Assembly (NCBI GenBank): GCA_036346395.1
Contig: CM070596.1
Span: 2,728,001 to 2,792,000 of the forward strand
DNA length: 64,000 nt
Direction: 5' to 3'
Source of the DNA: Hsuehochloa calcarea
Taxonomy: Eukaryota > Streptophyta > Magnoliopsida > Poales > Poaceae
In this document: positions 24,977 to 35,130 of the stretch, piece after piece
Numbering within the stretch: the first letter of the stretch is position 1
Layout: each line of letters starts with the position of its first letter
Notes under the pieces: model-generated
The model's database searches: none
Seen by the model: the letters and a program-made list of their open reading frames with translations, nothing else
Told to the model about the DNA's origin: nothing
Position numbers and translations under genes: made by a program

Positions 24977-25729
24977 TAGCGCCTTCCTTTTCTCGTGGTT
25001 ATCTCTCTGTCCTTTTACTTTGTTTTTCCACTTTGATCTGGTTTGGATGTGTGAACTGTCATTTTACTTCATTTTTTCCCTTTGATCTGGTTTGGATGTG
25101 TGAACGCTTCGGCAATATAGGTAGTGCCTAGCACAACAACTCGTGGACAGAGCGACATCCGGGTACCACACCAGCTTCATCCTAGTAAGTTTGTTGCAGG
25201 CGTTGGCTAAATTTGTTGCAATAGTCAGCTCGAAATGTTCAATGGAGTGTTTGTTATGTTGTTGTGGCAAGACATATTTTTTGTTACGACGATGTTTTTG
25301 ATTTGTTGTGTAAGAGTAAACTTTTTGTTACAACATCTTCATCATTTGATTGTTGCATCATTGTTCTAAAAATGTTGCAACAATTATTTTTGGATGTTTT
25401 CACTTTTATTTTTTTAAATGTTGCAATGATGTAACATCGAAATGTTTCTTTGGGATATTTGAACTAGTTTTTAAAAGCGCGGCTAGGTTCTATACTAATG
25501 GTTTCATGCGATTACGGTGATAATATGATATTTTTTCTCAATATTTTTATTGTCGTTGTATCTGTTATTTATACATTTTGTCGCACACATAGATTAAAAT
25601 TGTTGCACACATTGTCTATGGATATTGCATCAGAGTGTACGATAAAAAGCTTCCTATCATATGTCCGAGCGCTAGTTGCTTCCAATGAAACTACATATAT
25701 GCACATATAAATACAACATTTCTTTATTG
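24977..25729. repeat. AT-rich DNA with scattered TTGTTGCA motifs
   Basis: Motifs such as TTTGTTGCAATA, TTGTTACAAC, ATGTTGCAAC and TTGTTGCACA recur about ten times between 25190 and 25620. Such motif clusters are seen in subterminal regions of plant DNA transposons, but I cannot place ends. The Pack-MULE at 25739 inserted into this DNA. Confidence 0.4.
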
Positions 25730-25738
25730 TTTTGAAAC

Positions 25739-25923
25739 GGGGCAATTGCCAAAATGCCACACTTTTGTTCTGCCTCTTCAAAATGCCATTAAGTTCGGTA
25801 CAATAGATTATTTACCACAACTTATATTGGTTCTTGTTAATTTGCCATTTTTGAATATTAAATTCATATTTTCAGTTTAATGACCCTGACCCACATACGA
25901 AATAGCATTTTTGCCCCTCCGGT
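25739..25923. repeat. Pack-MULE left TIR
   Basis: This 185-bp terminal inverted repeat is matched by the reverse complement of 27046-27228. Landmarks shared by both ends are AATAGATTATTT, ATATTTTCAGTTTAATGACC and TTTTGCCCCT. Confidence 0.9.
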
Positions 25924-25954
25924 CAGTTCCTTACCTGGCTGGGTCTAGCCATCC

Positions 25955-26386
25955 ATGGCCGCCTCCTCCGACTCCGACTCTGCCGCCCACCCCTACGACG
26001 ACCCCAACCTCCCCTTCGCCTCCTTCTCCCTCTCCTTCTGCACACCGACTGCCTTGGCCACCACCACCACCACCCTCACCACCACCCACCTCCCCTCCCC
26101 ACCCAAATCTCCAGCCTCGCCGTCTGCCTCCACCCCTCTGCCTCTGCAGTGGCCTCCCCTCCTCCCTCTTCTCCCATTCCCGCCCCACGCCCGCACCTCC
26201 CGCTCCTTCCTCCCGCGCCCGCTAACACGGCCGCCGACGATGCTCGTCTGGTTCCGCATCGACCTTCGTCTCCATGACCACGAGCCCCTCCACGCTGCCG
26301 CCGGGGCGCCCTCCTCCCTCCTCCCCATTTCGTCTTCGACCCCCACGACTTCGGCAGTCCCCCTGCTTCGACCGTACCGAACTTAA
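25955..26386 (+). pseudogene. Captured PHR2-like (photolyase-related) exon fragment
   Basis: The frame from the ATG at 25955 encodes a Ser/Thr/Pro-rich transit-peptide-like leader and then LVWFRIDLRLHDHEPLHAAA. That is the start of the DNA photolyase N-terminal domain as found in plant PHR2 proteins, with Ile replacing the usual Asn in WFRNDLR. After about residue 124 the match continues only in another frame (PHFVFDPHDFGSPPAST), so there is one frame break. The fragment stops abruptly at about 26386, where the H+-ATPase fragment begins. It covers only the first exon-sized part of the roughly 450-residue protein and cannot encode a working photoreceptor. Confidence 0.75.
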
Positions 26387-26389
26387 TAT

Positions 26390-26836
26390 AAATTATGTTG
26401 GTGAGTCGCTGCTGGTGACCAAGATGCCCGGTGATAGCGTCTACTCAGGGTCCACGTGCAAGCAGGGCGAGATCGAGGCCATTGTGATCGCCAGCAGAGT
26501 GCACACCTTCTTCGGCAAGGCAGCGCACCTCGTCGACACCACCAACCAGACCGACCACTTCCAGAAGGTGCTAAAGGCCATCGGCAACTTCCGCATCGCT
26601 GCCATCGTCGTTGGCATGGTCATTGATATCATCATCATGTACTTCGTCCAGTACTACCGCTACCTCGACGACATTAACAACCTCCTCGTGCTACTCATCG
26701 GCGGCATCCCCATCGCCATGCCCACCGTGCTGTCCGTCACCTTGGCCATCGGCTCTCGAAGCAGGGCGCCATCACCAAGCGCATGATGGCCATCGAGGAG
26801 ATGGCTAGCATGGACTGCACCGTCGAACTATGGTAG
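26390..26836 (+). pseudogene. Captured plasma-membrane H+-ATPase (AHA/OSA) exon fragment
   Basis: The translation includes VYSGSTCKQGEIEAIVIASR, HTFFGKAAHLVDTTNQ, HFQKVLKAIGNF, two transmembrane stretches, and LLVLLIGGIPIAMPTVLSVT. This is the P3A-ATPase segment from the actuator-domain TGES motif (here VGES) through transmembrane helices 3 and 4 with the PIAMPTVL turn. After AIGS the match continues one frame over (SKQGAITKRMMAIEEMASMD) and stops before the DKTGT phosphorylation site. An open frame, 26274-26786, crosses the junction from PHR2-derived DNA into the ATPase segment in frame and would make a 170-residue chimeric membrane peptide. No catalytic activity is expected. Confidence 0.85.
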
Positions 26837-27045
26837 ATTCAGGGAGGAAGACGACATCCTCGACGCATCAGCTGCGGAGAAAGGAGAGGGAGGTGAGTGC
26901 GAGGACGAGGGTGCTGAGACGATGCGTGTAAGCATGATGGTGCGGGTCAGGGCTTCACCTGAGATGGCGAACTTGGAGGCAGAGGCGGCTGGCGCGAGCA
27001 ACAAGAGGAGCCGTGAGGAGGAGAATGGACACGAGGTCATTGGAG

Positions 27046-27228
27046 GAAGGGGCAAAAGCGTCCTTTCACATGTGGGCCAGGTCATTAAACTGAAAATATA
27101 AATTTAATATTTGAAAAGTGCAAATTAACGAAGAGCAAATATAACTTGTGGCAAATAATCTATTACACCAAACTTAATAGCATGTTACAAGAGACAAAAT
27201 AAAAATGTGGCATTTTGACAATTATCCC
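27046..27228. repeat. Pack-MULE right TIR
   Basis: This is the inverted partner of 25739-25923. Its outer end GACAATTATCCC is followed directly by the target duplication TTTTGAAAC. Confidence 0.9.
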
Positions 27229-27237
27229 TTTTGAAAC

Positions 27238-27880
27238 AGATGGCGGGAGCTCTGTCAGTTTACTTTCGTTATTGCAACCACCTCGAATCCTACCAGTACC
27301 AGGTAAAGGGTCACATGTTTGGGCGCAGGCCAGGGCAGCCACGTCGCGATTTTTCTCTGGGCTGTCCGATTTTCCACGCCTTTTATTCGCGACCGTCCGA
27401 TCGTTCGGTCGTTTCGTTTGCTTGCGATTCCTTCGTCTCGTCGATGTCATTCGATGATTTTCCTTCATTCTCGGCCCTTCGATTCGTCCGGGTGGTGCGC
27501 TCCCACGTGCTGTCTTGTCCAGACCACGTGGTCGTTCTTCCTCGTCTGTTGTGTGTGCGCTGTGCCTTGGGTGCACGTCCTGCCCCTCGTTCTCTTTTTC
27601 TTCCCTATCACGCCTTCTTCTTGCACCTCCTACTTCTCGCTGCGTCTCCTTTTCTTCCCTTTCGTTGCCCGTTCGCCTCGCCTGCCCCCTTCGTTCCCAT
27701 CGCCTATTGTTCGTCTTTTCCTGCTCTCCTCCTCCGTCGTTTGCCTCCTATCTTCTTCTTCATTTCATTTCTTTTCTTCGTATCGCGTTTCTGCCTCCTC
27801 TGTTCTTCTTCGTTTCTTTTCCTCGTAGCTTGTTTCTTGTTCTTACGTCTTGCTCTTATGATTTCCAATATCTAATGCGG
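27238..27880. other. Pyrimidine-rich spacer
   Basis: Strongly C/T-biased sequence on the plus strand gives long but featureless open frames (Ser/Phe/Leu/Arg-rich). No family is recognised, so I treat it as non-coding. Confidence 0.4.
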
Positions 27881-29127
27881 AAGCTAATAACAAATTGGTT
27901 TTGCATAATTAAAACCTAAATCAACTAGGCTCCCCTAAGTGCACCAACCATATGAATACAATTGAATGAGAGCAATCATACAAAGATATATAAGCAATTA
28001 AAGCAAGAATGTAAATTGCTCAAGTAAAGCACAAGCACAAACCAAGACAATACAATGATGTTTTACCGTGATGTTCGGAGACTTGCCGGTCTCCCCTAAT
28101 CCACGTTAAGGTAAGCCCAAACAAATTGGACTGGCTCCACAAGTTAAGCCAACACCTCTGAGGTAAGTACAACCACTTAGACCGGTTCCAACACGAACCA
28201 ACACCTCGCTCCACTCGGGTTGCTCTTCCTCCACTCCGGAGATGGTGAGCACCAAACCACTCACAACAACGCCGGGCCTTCTCACAAGCTTCTTGAGAAG
28301 ATCACCGGTCACGACGCCTCCATGCCGTCTAGGTGTCGGTAAACACCAAGAGTAACAAGACTCAACTTCCACTTGAACTAATCAAGTGTCAAAGCTCAAG
28401 TGGATACACAATCCACTACCTAAGGTAACGCATGCACTTAGGGTTTGCTCTCCAAGCTCACTAAGTGCAACACATGCACAAGAGAGATGAGAGGCTTGCT
28501 CTTTGCTCAAGGAACACAATAGAGGTGCCAAAGAACTCCAACAACCCTTCTCCAACTGGCCAAGGTGAGTATATATAACCCCCACACAAAAACTAGCCGT
28601 TGGAGGAAAATCTGCTGAAAAATCATCACATGCGGAACTACCGTCGTTCAAAGTGCGGTACTACCTTACCTACACGACAAGCACAGTAACAGCTATATCA
28701 GACAAGAAGCTAGTCGTTGAAAAGTGAAATCCGGTACTACCGCCGTTCAACTCGCGGTCGTTCTGCACTCCGGTAATTCCGTTTCTGATGGGCGGTACTA
28801 CCGCTTCCACTCAGATCCAACACATGGCACCTCTGGAAAAACGTACCACGCTAACTTCCAGAAATACCGAGATGTGGTAGTTTCGCGCCCAACACGCTGG
28901 TACTACCACACTTCCAAGAGAGCAAAGAATTCTAAAAAGCGCTCTCCGGAAAAACGCATCATGCGAGGACTCCGTAGATTCCGCTTCCAGTAGTACCTTT
29001 TTATCAACGGCGGTACTACCGCACAGAGAATCAACTCAAAAGGACATCGGTCTGACTGCCAAACATACGACGGTTTGACCGATATGCCACCGGTCAGACC
29101 GGTAGACCCTGGAGGTCAAACCGCCAG

Positions 29128-29525
29128 GCCACAGAGGAGTTGCAATTTGCAACACTTCAATTTGCAAAACGCATTTGCCAAATTGAGTGCAATCTAAACA
29201 AGTTTTATAGGTGATATTCTCAATAAGTTGTAAAACACTTTTGCCAACTTTTAGAATCAACACAACAAGAAATAATGTACATGGACTTAGGCCATTTGCA
29301 AAACACATTTGCAAACTAAAGTCACATGCTACAAAAAATCAAACATAAGCATCAACTATTTGCAAAACACATTCACAAATAAGAGCGTCATGCCACAAGG
29401 CTAAGGTGCATGGATTTCAACCATTTGTAAAACACATTTACAAATTATAGTCCCATGCTACAAGGATTAAATGCACGAGCCTCGGCTATTTGCAAAACAC
29501 ATTTGCAAATAATAGCTCCATGCAT
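29128..29525. repeat. Array of TTTGCAAAACACATTTGCAAA units
   Basis: A 20-odd-bp near-palindrome (TTTGCAAAACACATTTGCAAA and variants) occurs about five times at spacings of roughly 60-130 bp, near 29160, 29295, 29360, 29430 and 29490. Each is followed by a TCATGCTACAA/CCATGC-like segment. It is a degenerate tandem repeat. Confidence 0.75.
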
Positions 29526-29724
29526 AGATGAGCTAGAGCAAGCATAATGAGCTATCAACACATGACTAACTCATGCTACTAGTCAAAACCCCTCTTAATA
29601 GTATGATAATCTATACTAGCAATACGGTCTTCCAACCAAACACCAAGACCGGTAAAAGACGAGGAACACATCCTTAGCCCTAGCTAGTCATACCATTGCC
29701 TTACATCTTCTTGAAGCTTGATGA

Positions 29725-29935
29725 CACACATCATCACTTCAAGTCCGGATTATTAACTTGATAATCTTCAACACATGATGATCTTCTTCACTTTGGGATC
29801 TTGTCTTGAACATCATCAACACATGATGATTTTTCTATCTCGAGTCTTGATATGCATCAACACATGATGCATCCTTCATTAGACCTCCATCAACACATGA
29901 TGGGTCCTCTCTTGACTTGATGATCCACTCATGAT
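29725..29935. repeat. Array of CATCAACACATGATG units
   Basis: The motif (CA)TCAACACATGATG(A) recurs at about 29770, 29817, 29856 and 29888, each time followed by a C/T-rich segment and CTTGA. The period is about 35-50 bp. Confidence 0.75.
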
Positions 29936-30654
29936 CTGTTGGACCGAAAAGGCGACTAGAGGGGGTGAATAGGAGCACACTCACTTTTTCACAAAATATG
30001 AATTCAACATAATTTCACTCCAATAGCTATGATGAAGCTATGAAGATCAATATATCAGTACAGCGGAAGACTAGTATTGAATCCAAATAAAAAACCTAAG
30101 CAATGCGACAAAAATCAGCAAGAATCAATACTAGCAGAGGCTGACCGGTCCGGCCATTGTAATCGACGATCCGATCGGTACAAATCGGTCCGACCACCGG
30201 TGTGGGGCGGTTCGAATGGCGGCTCCGAATCGATCCAAACAAGAAATGTACCGATGACGAAGTTGCAATTAGGTCTAACTTTTGATTCTCAACTCCAAAC
30301 TTCACGAAACTTTGCACACACACCTTCTATATGCTATTGAGGACCTATTCCAATCGAATATAATGATAATTCTTGGATAGATCCTGAACAGTTGTCAATT
30401 GAGTAGCAGAGGGTCTAAAACTGGGCAAGAACAAAAACTTGATCCTAATGCTTGTTCGTGAGTGATTGATGATCAAGATTATCCTAGATAGATTCACACA
30501 TATCACAGCAAGCTAATTCACGTGAAAGAATCAATCACAAACTCGCTGATCAAAGAGAGCCCTAAAATGACGAAATTGAAAGCAAGAACGAAAAGAGACT
30601 TATCTCAAGCAAACCTTGCATAGATTAAGAACGTGATGTTGCTGGATTACACCC

Positions 30655-31352
30655 ACACAGTTCACAGAGAGCTCAGAATAGTTATGGGTAAAGTGGCGCA
30701 AGCCTGCGCAGTGCTATACAAATCATGAATTCATGCCAGTCTCTTGGATTGGAGTCTACGGGAACCACTGGGGGTCTTTCTTCTTTCCGAGTGACTAGTA
30801 GTATTTTCAGAACTAAAATTGCCACTTAATGTTTTAATGATTTATTTTCAGAATGAGATGATTCTAGAATTTGTGATAAAGACCAGAGATCAGTCATGCA
30901 GTGCATTGTTTGCTATTAATGCTTGCTGAGTACTTCTGTACTCAACCTTGTTAGTATTCTCCTTTGTTAGATCCTAGTCCAGCCGGGAGCTATCCCGAGT
31001 GGGGCAAAGGACTTGCAGGTACCGATGCAGCAGCAGGAGGAGAAGGCGCCAGCGGCGAAGACCTGATCGAGATGGAAGCCATCTTTGACTCGTGGGACGA
31101 GTAGGAGGGCGGTAGTCCAGAGCAGACTCCAGAGGCGGAGAAGCTCCCTTTTGCGTTGTGTAATAGGTTTAGTAAGAACCCTAGTCTTATGTGGCTACTA
31201 CTGTAATAAAGATGTACAGTTTATTTTATTGTTCTCTGCGCAACTCGATAAAATGGCTTGCTATTCGTCTGAGCGGTGTTCTACCGCGCATTTAATAGTA
31301 ATCCGTATGCCTAAGTGTGATTACCCTAGGGGTAATGACACGGGCGTCCACA
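30655..31352 (+). repeat. Truncated 5' LTR (3' end only)
   Basis: This matches 37163-37849. Similarity starts near CAGTTCAC and ends at the CACA before the primer-binding site. Almost all mismatches between the copies sit on CAG, CTG or CCG trinucleotides. Confidence 0.8.
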
Positions 31353-31353
31353 G

Positions 31354-31364
31354 TGGTATCGAGC
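31354..31364 (+). other. Primer-binding site (initiator tRNA-Met type), damaged
   Basis: It reads TGGTATCGAGC directly after the LTR. The intact form of this motif, TGGTATCAGAGC, is present in two other elements of this window (minus strand at 59882-59893 and 62702-62713). The present copy differs only by CAG becoming CG. Confidence 0.75.
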
Positions 31365-32539
31365 AATAAGATCGGCCACGCTAATAAAATAGAAACCGTA
31401 GTAATACCTTAAGTATGCCCTTCTTGCTTGCTATATTGCACTAAATATTTTATTAATCCTTGCCTTCATTTCAATTTCGATTCCAAACCGCCTCTTTCAA
31501 AAGATATATATTATGTTGAAAAGCTTACCTCTTCTTAAAAGTGACATTCCCGCTAACGAGAACCATCTTTAAGTTAGTTCTTCTTTCGAGAAAGTGCGGG
31601 AAACGCGTTGTTGTCATAGGATCGGTGTGGTTGTCTTTGTGAGTAGATGGTTAGATTCCAACTCAACCTAGGATAGAAAATATAGGTCGTGGGTGCAGTA
31701 CCATAAGGTTTAGAGCCTAGTGCTGGACTAGGGGCATGGAGTAGAACTCGGTATGGACCCGCTTCCAATTTTGGACAAGTCCGACCATACTCGTTAGCTC
31801 CTTACCTTTTCTTCTATAGCAAGGTGTCCTATCTCACTTCGCACATCGATTTTTGACGAGTGGTTCGTGGCACCGAGCGTGTAGCTCTGGCGCACCCAGA
31901 GCGAAATCACGGCGCACTCGTGAATGAACTCGAGCAGCCCCAAATATGTGATTTGGGTGGACTCGAGCGATCTCGAGCGTGCTCGGGCGCGTGGATCCGT
32001 GGTAGCATAGGTTCGCACTCGAGGCAAGCTCGAGCATCCCAAAACTGTGGATTTGGGCGGTCTTGAGAACGGGATCTCAAGCGTGGATCGAGCACGAAAG
32101 ACTCAACTAGTATAGGGTTTGGATCTTTTGCATCTCATTGTTTCTTGATTTTTATTTGATTATCATGCATGTCATAATCCAACTCACCCGCGGTTAACCT
32201 CCCGCCAGATAAGTGTAACACCTTTATCTCTACCCCAACAATTGTTAAGGAAGATGGAAGGCCAAGGAAGTCAAGATCGCATTGAAATTGAGATCGACTT
32301 CGCGCATGGACAATCCACACAGATCCAAAGGTGAACCCAGTGAGTCAAGACCTAATCAACCTCCATCTACTACCATCCCAGAACTACCAACAACCACCCA
32401 CCGAGCAACAGATCCCCTAGGCATCATGGTCGATGTACTCATATTCTTAGAGAACTCCGAAAAGAAGCCTGTGAGAACCAAAACCGCTTCATGGAAGCTC
32501 TATTGACTCGAGTAGCACCTACCACCTCTCAACCACCAG

Positions 32540-33330
32540 TGGGGTTAGTGCAGGTGATTTTCTCCAAACTCACCCTACCACTTTTGCTAAAGCTACCGAT
32601 CCACCGGACGCGAGTGATTGGTTGGTGGAGATAGAGAAGAAATTGGATCTGATGGGATGCTCGGATGTGGAGAAAGTACGGTATGCGCCACACCAATCGA
32701 CCGGACCAACCAGCCTACTTGGTGGCTTAACTACAACCGCAACTGTCGGTGAGCAACCCATCACTTGGGTGAATTCAAGATACGCTTCACCAAACACATG
32801 TGCTATGGAAGAATGGAATTGAAGAAACGGAATTGAGCTCTAACTCAAGGCGGGAAAAGATGGTGGAATATTTAAGTCGGTTCAATGATCTTTCCCGCTA
32901 CGCCCGGTGATGTCGACACCGAGGAGAAGAAAATAGAGAAATTCTCGGATGGAATGCATCCATATCTCAAAATGCTCCTATCCATCCACAAAATCACCGA
33001 ATTCCAAGACCTAGTCAACAGAGCCATAATTCGGAGAATGAATACTCCAACCTCACCAAGAACGGAGGAAGAAGGCCAAAGCGATCACCATTTTTCATCT
33101 CGCTCCTAGACGCCATCCTTTCGTGTCTCAAAGAATCGCCACCAAGATATGGACCACCTCAAACAATGACCCTTCAACCCACCTTTTCGCATCCCAAAGA
33201 AACCAACAAACAACCAAGCACTTCTAGCAATTAAATGTGGAAAGTGTAGAGGAAGTCACATGACAAAGGATTGTCTCAAGGATACAGTGCATGCTTCAAT
33301 TGTGGACAGCTTGGACATCAGAAATTGATT
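32540..33330 (+). pseudogene. Gypsy gag remnant with zinc knuckles
   Basis: Recognisable capsid-type pieces are DASDWLVEIEKKLDLMGCSD (about 32610), GDVDTEEKKIEKFSDGMHPY (about 32905) and KMLLSIHKITEFQDLVNRAI (about 32970). Two nucleocapsid-like knuckles follow, CGKCRGSHMTKDC (about 33237) and CFNCGQLGHQ (about 33294). The pieces occupy different frames, with breaks near 32690, 32900 and 33030, and the first knuckle is one residue short. The copy cannot make a full gag. Part of this damage may be sequence error rather than decay (see findings). Confidence 0.75.
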
Positions 33331-34749
33331 GTCCCAATCCCTGAGGACATCCGAACCCCACCACAACTAGCATTTAGGCCAAAGCCACCGCTCCAAAGCA
33401 CCACCACAACTCACTTATATGAAGCAGACTGAAGACAACCAACTTGTCACGAAGGAAGCTCGAAAAGGAGAACCGGCACACCTATCACCCATGATCGCCA
33501 AACCGGTTGGAGAAGCATCAGGTGTAATAATGGGTACGTTATTACTTCCACTCTCCCCGTGTATTATTCTTTTAAATGTTGGAAGGACCCACTCCTTTTA
33601 TCTTCTGAATCACTAGTGAAGAAATTTTGCAAATTCTGAATTTTTGGAAAAATCCCTGGGAGTGAACCCACTGATTGGAATAGTCATCTGCTCTCCAAAT
33701 AAGTATAGATGGCGATTCCAAAGAAGTTTCCACCAAAAAGTCAACAGACCCAACCCTAATACCTCAATATTTGAACCTAGAGGGAACCATTTGAGGTGAC
33801 CTCACCTTTCTACACACAAATCTCGACCCTTCTCTACAAGACGTTCAACATTCAAAGGATTCCCAGAAAGACTCGCTACAAAACCCGTCGCTTAAGGAAC
33901 CCGAAATTTTGACCAAACGAAATACAGTGGAAGGATCACCCCGTCAGCGAAGCTTCGGGGAAAAGGAAAAGCGCTACGCGAGCCTAGCCCAAAAAACCCC
34001 CTCCGCAGTGATTGCAATTTCTGGGACGAAATTTTTCCAAGGGGGGAAGGATGTGACAACTCGCATCAATTGCATATTTGTTAGCATAAAACAATTCCAT
34101 TCCATTGCATCAAAAGATTTTACAATGCTTGTTTTACAAGCATTTACAATGTCTTTGGCAATAAATAACTAAAACCCTAGTTCTTCTCTTCTTGTCGTCT
34201 GTAGTAGCCGTTTCCTCGTCGCCTTGTCTTTGAGAGCTTGCCCGTAGAGCCACCCCGTGATCCATTTTTCCTCGCTCGCAAGAAAGCAGCAATCGGTTAG
34301 TAATCATAGTCGAGTATTCCGTGAGCGATAGTATATAAAAGTTAGAGTTTAGAAAGGTAGTCCGACTTCCCAAGTGCGCAGAGAGTATTCGAGTACCGAG
34401 TAGTCGGTCCCTTGGCAATCAAGATCCCTGCACCAACCGAGTCGACGGCCCCTTGATCGCCAAGATATCCGCACCACCCAAGATCCTTCGACATCCGTCA
34501 CTTCATGGGCCTCATCATCCGCATTATCGTAACCAAACACCCACTATTTGCATTTACCAAGCCACAAAGGCAAAACCTCAACAGATACCCGGTGAACCAC
34601 ACCTCACCAAGCTTCATCGGGTGCAAAGAACCATTTCCCAAGCCCTCTCATAGAGCGATGCAAAGAAGCCATCAAAATATTACGACAGAGACCAAGAAGA
34701 CCGGCAAGTGCGACTCCTGGCCGAGCCCAAACAAGCCAAAGAAAAAAAG

Positions 34750-35130
34750 AATACATTTCTCCGGTCCGATGCATCCCCAATTAATGCATCCTTTTTCCCC
34801 AGAGCTCATTTCCCAAAGAAAGCACCAATGCAGCCAAGAAATTTCACTATAACCCCACCAAGAATGCATCTCCCCAACAGATGCATTCCTCATTTAGCAC
34901 CAAGAAGATCCAACAAGAAGAAATACATCCCCTTCCCAACAAAGAATGCATCCCCAACAACACGATTTTGCATTCATCTCCCAAAGAACAAGTGCATCCC
35001 CTTGCAAGAGCCAAGACCATATGCATTTCCCTTCCGAAGCCACAAGAATACATTTCAAAGATAGCCAACTAAAGACAAATGCATCCCCTCAAACCAAACC
35101 TCGCCACACCCAAGAACACAAGAATACATT
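34750..35130. repeat. Degenerate ATGCATCCC array
   Basis: About a dozen copies of (G/A)ATGCAT(C/T)(C/T)CC or AATACATTTC occur at irregular 20-50 bp spacing, each in an A-rich CCAAGAA-type context. It is a low-grade tandem repeat inside the LTR. Confidence 0.7.

Larger units (their letters stand above)
25739..27228 (+). mobile_element. Pack-MULE carrying two host gene fragments
   Basis: This is a 1490-bp non-autonomous Mutator-like element. Its ends are long terminal inverted repeats of about 180 bp (25739-25923 and 27046-27228) that begin GGGGCAATTGCCAAAATGCC and, on the other strand, GGGATAATTGTCAAAATGCC. A perfect 9-bp target duplication, TTTTGAAAC, flanks it at 25730-25738 and 27229-27237, exactly the MULE length. 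The interior holds GC-rich fragments of two unrelated genes in the same orientation (a PHR2-like exon, then a P-type H+-ATPase exon) and no transposase. TIR divergence is modest, so the element is not ancient. This boundary evidence is directly visible and strong. Confidence 0.93.
27880..30650. repeat. Degenerate transposon-derived DNA with short-motif arrays
   Basis: The interval has no believable gene. It has several internally repeated sections. GGTACTACCGC-type motifs lie at about 28640-29020, CAAACCG/GGTCAGACCGGT motifs at about 29040-29130, and the two arrays listed separately follow. A segment starting TGTTGGACCGAAAAGGCGAC at 29938 and the GCGGAAG motifs at 27877 and 30063 are reminiscent of ends or internal parts of grass retroelements, but I cannot define termini. 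The right side abuts the truncated Gypsy LTR. Confidence 0.5.

Noticed and set aside
27231..27875. 214-codon and overlapping plus-strand open frames
   Set aside because: Pyrimidine-biased DNA opens all three frames; residues are Ser/Phe/Leu/Arg filler with no family match.
29128..29525. CRISPR-like spaced repeat array
   Set aside because: Repeat spacing is irregular, repeats are degenerate, and the host is a plant; it is a transposon-derived tandem array.
30655..31352. Solo LTR interpretation for the left copy
   Set aside because: A primer-binding site, gag, a purine tract and a second LTR follow in order, so it is the truncated 5' LTR of one element.
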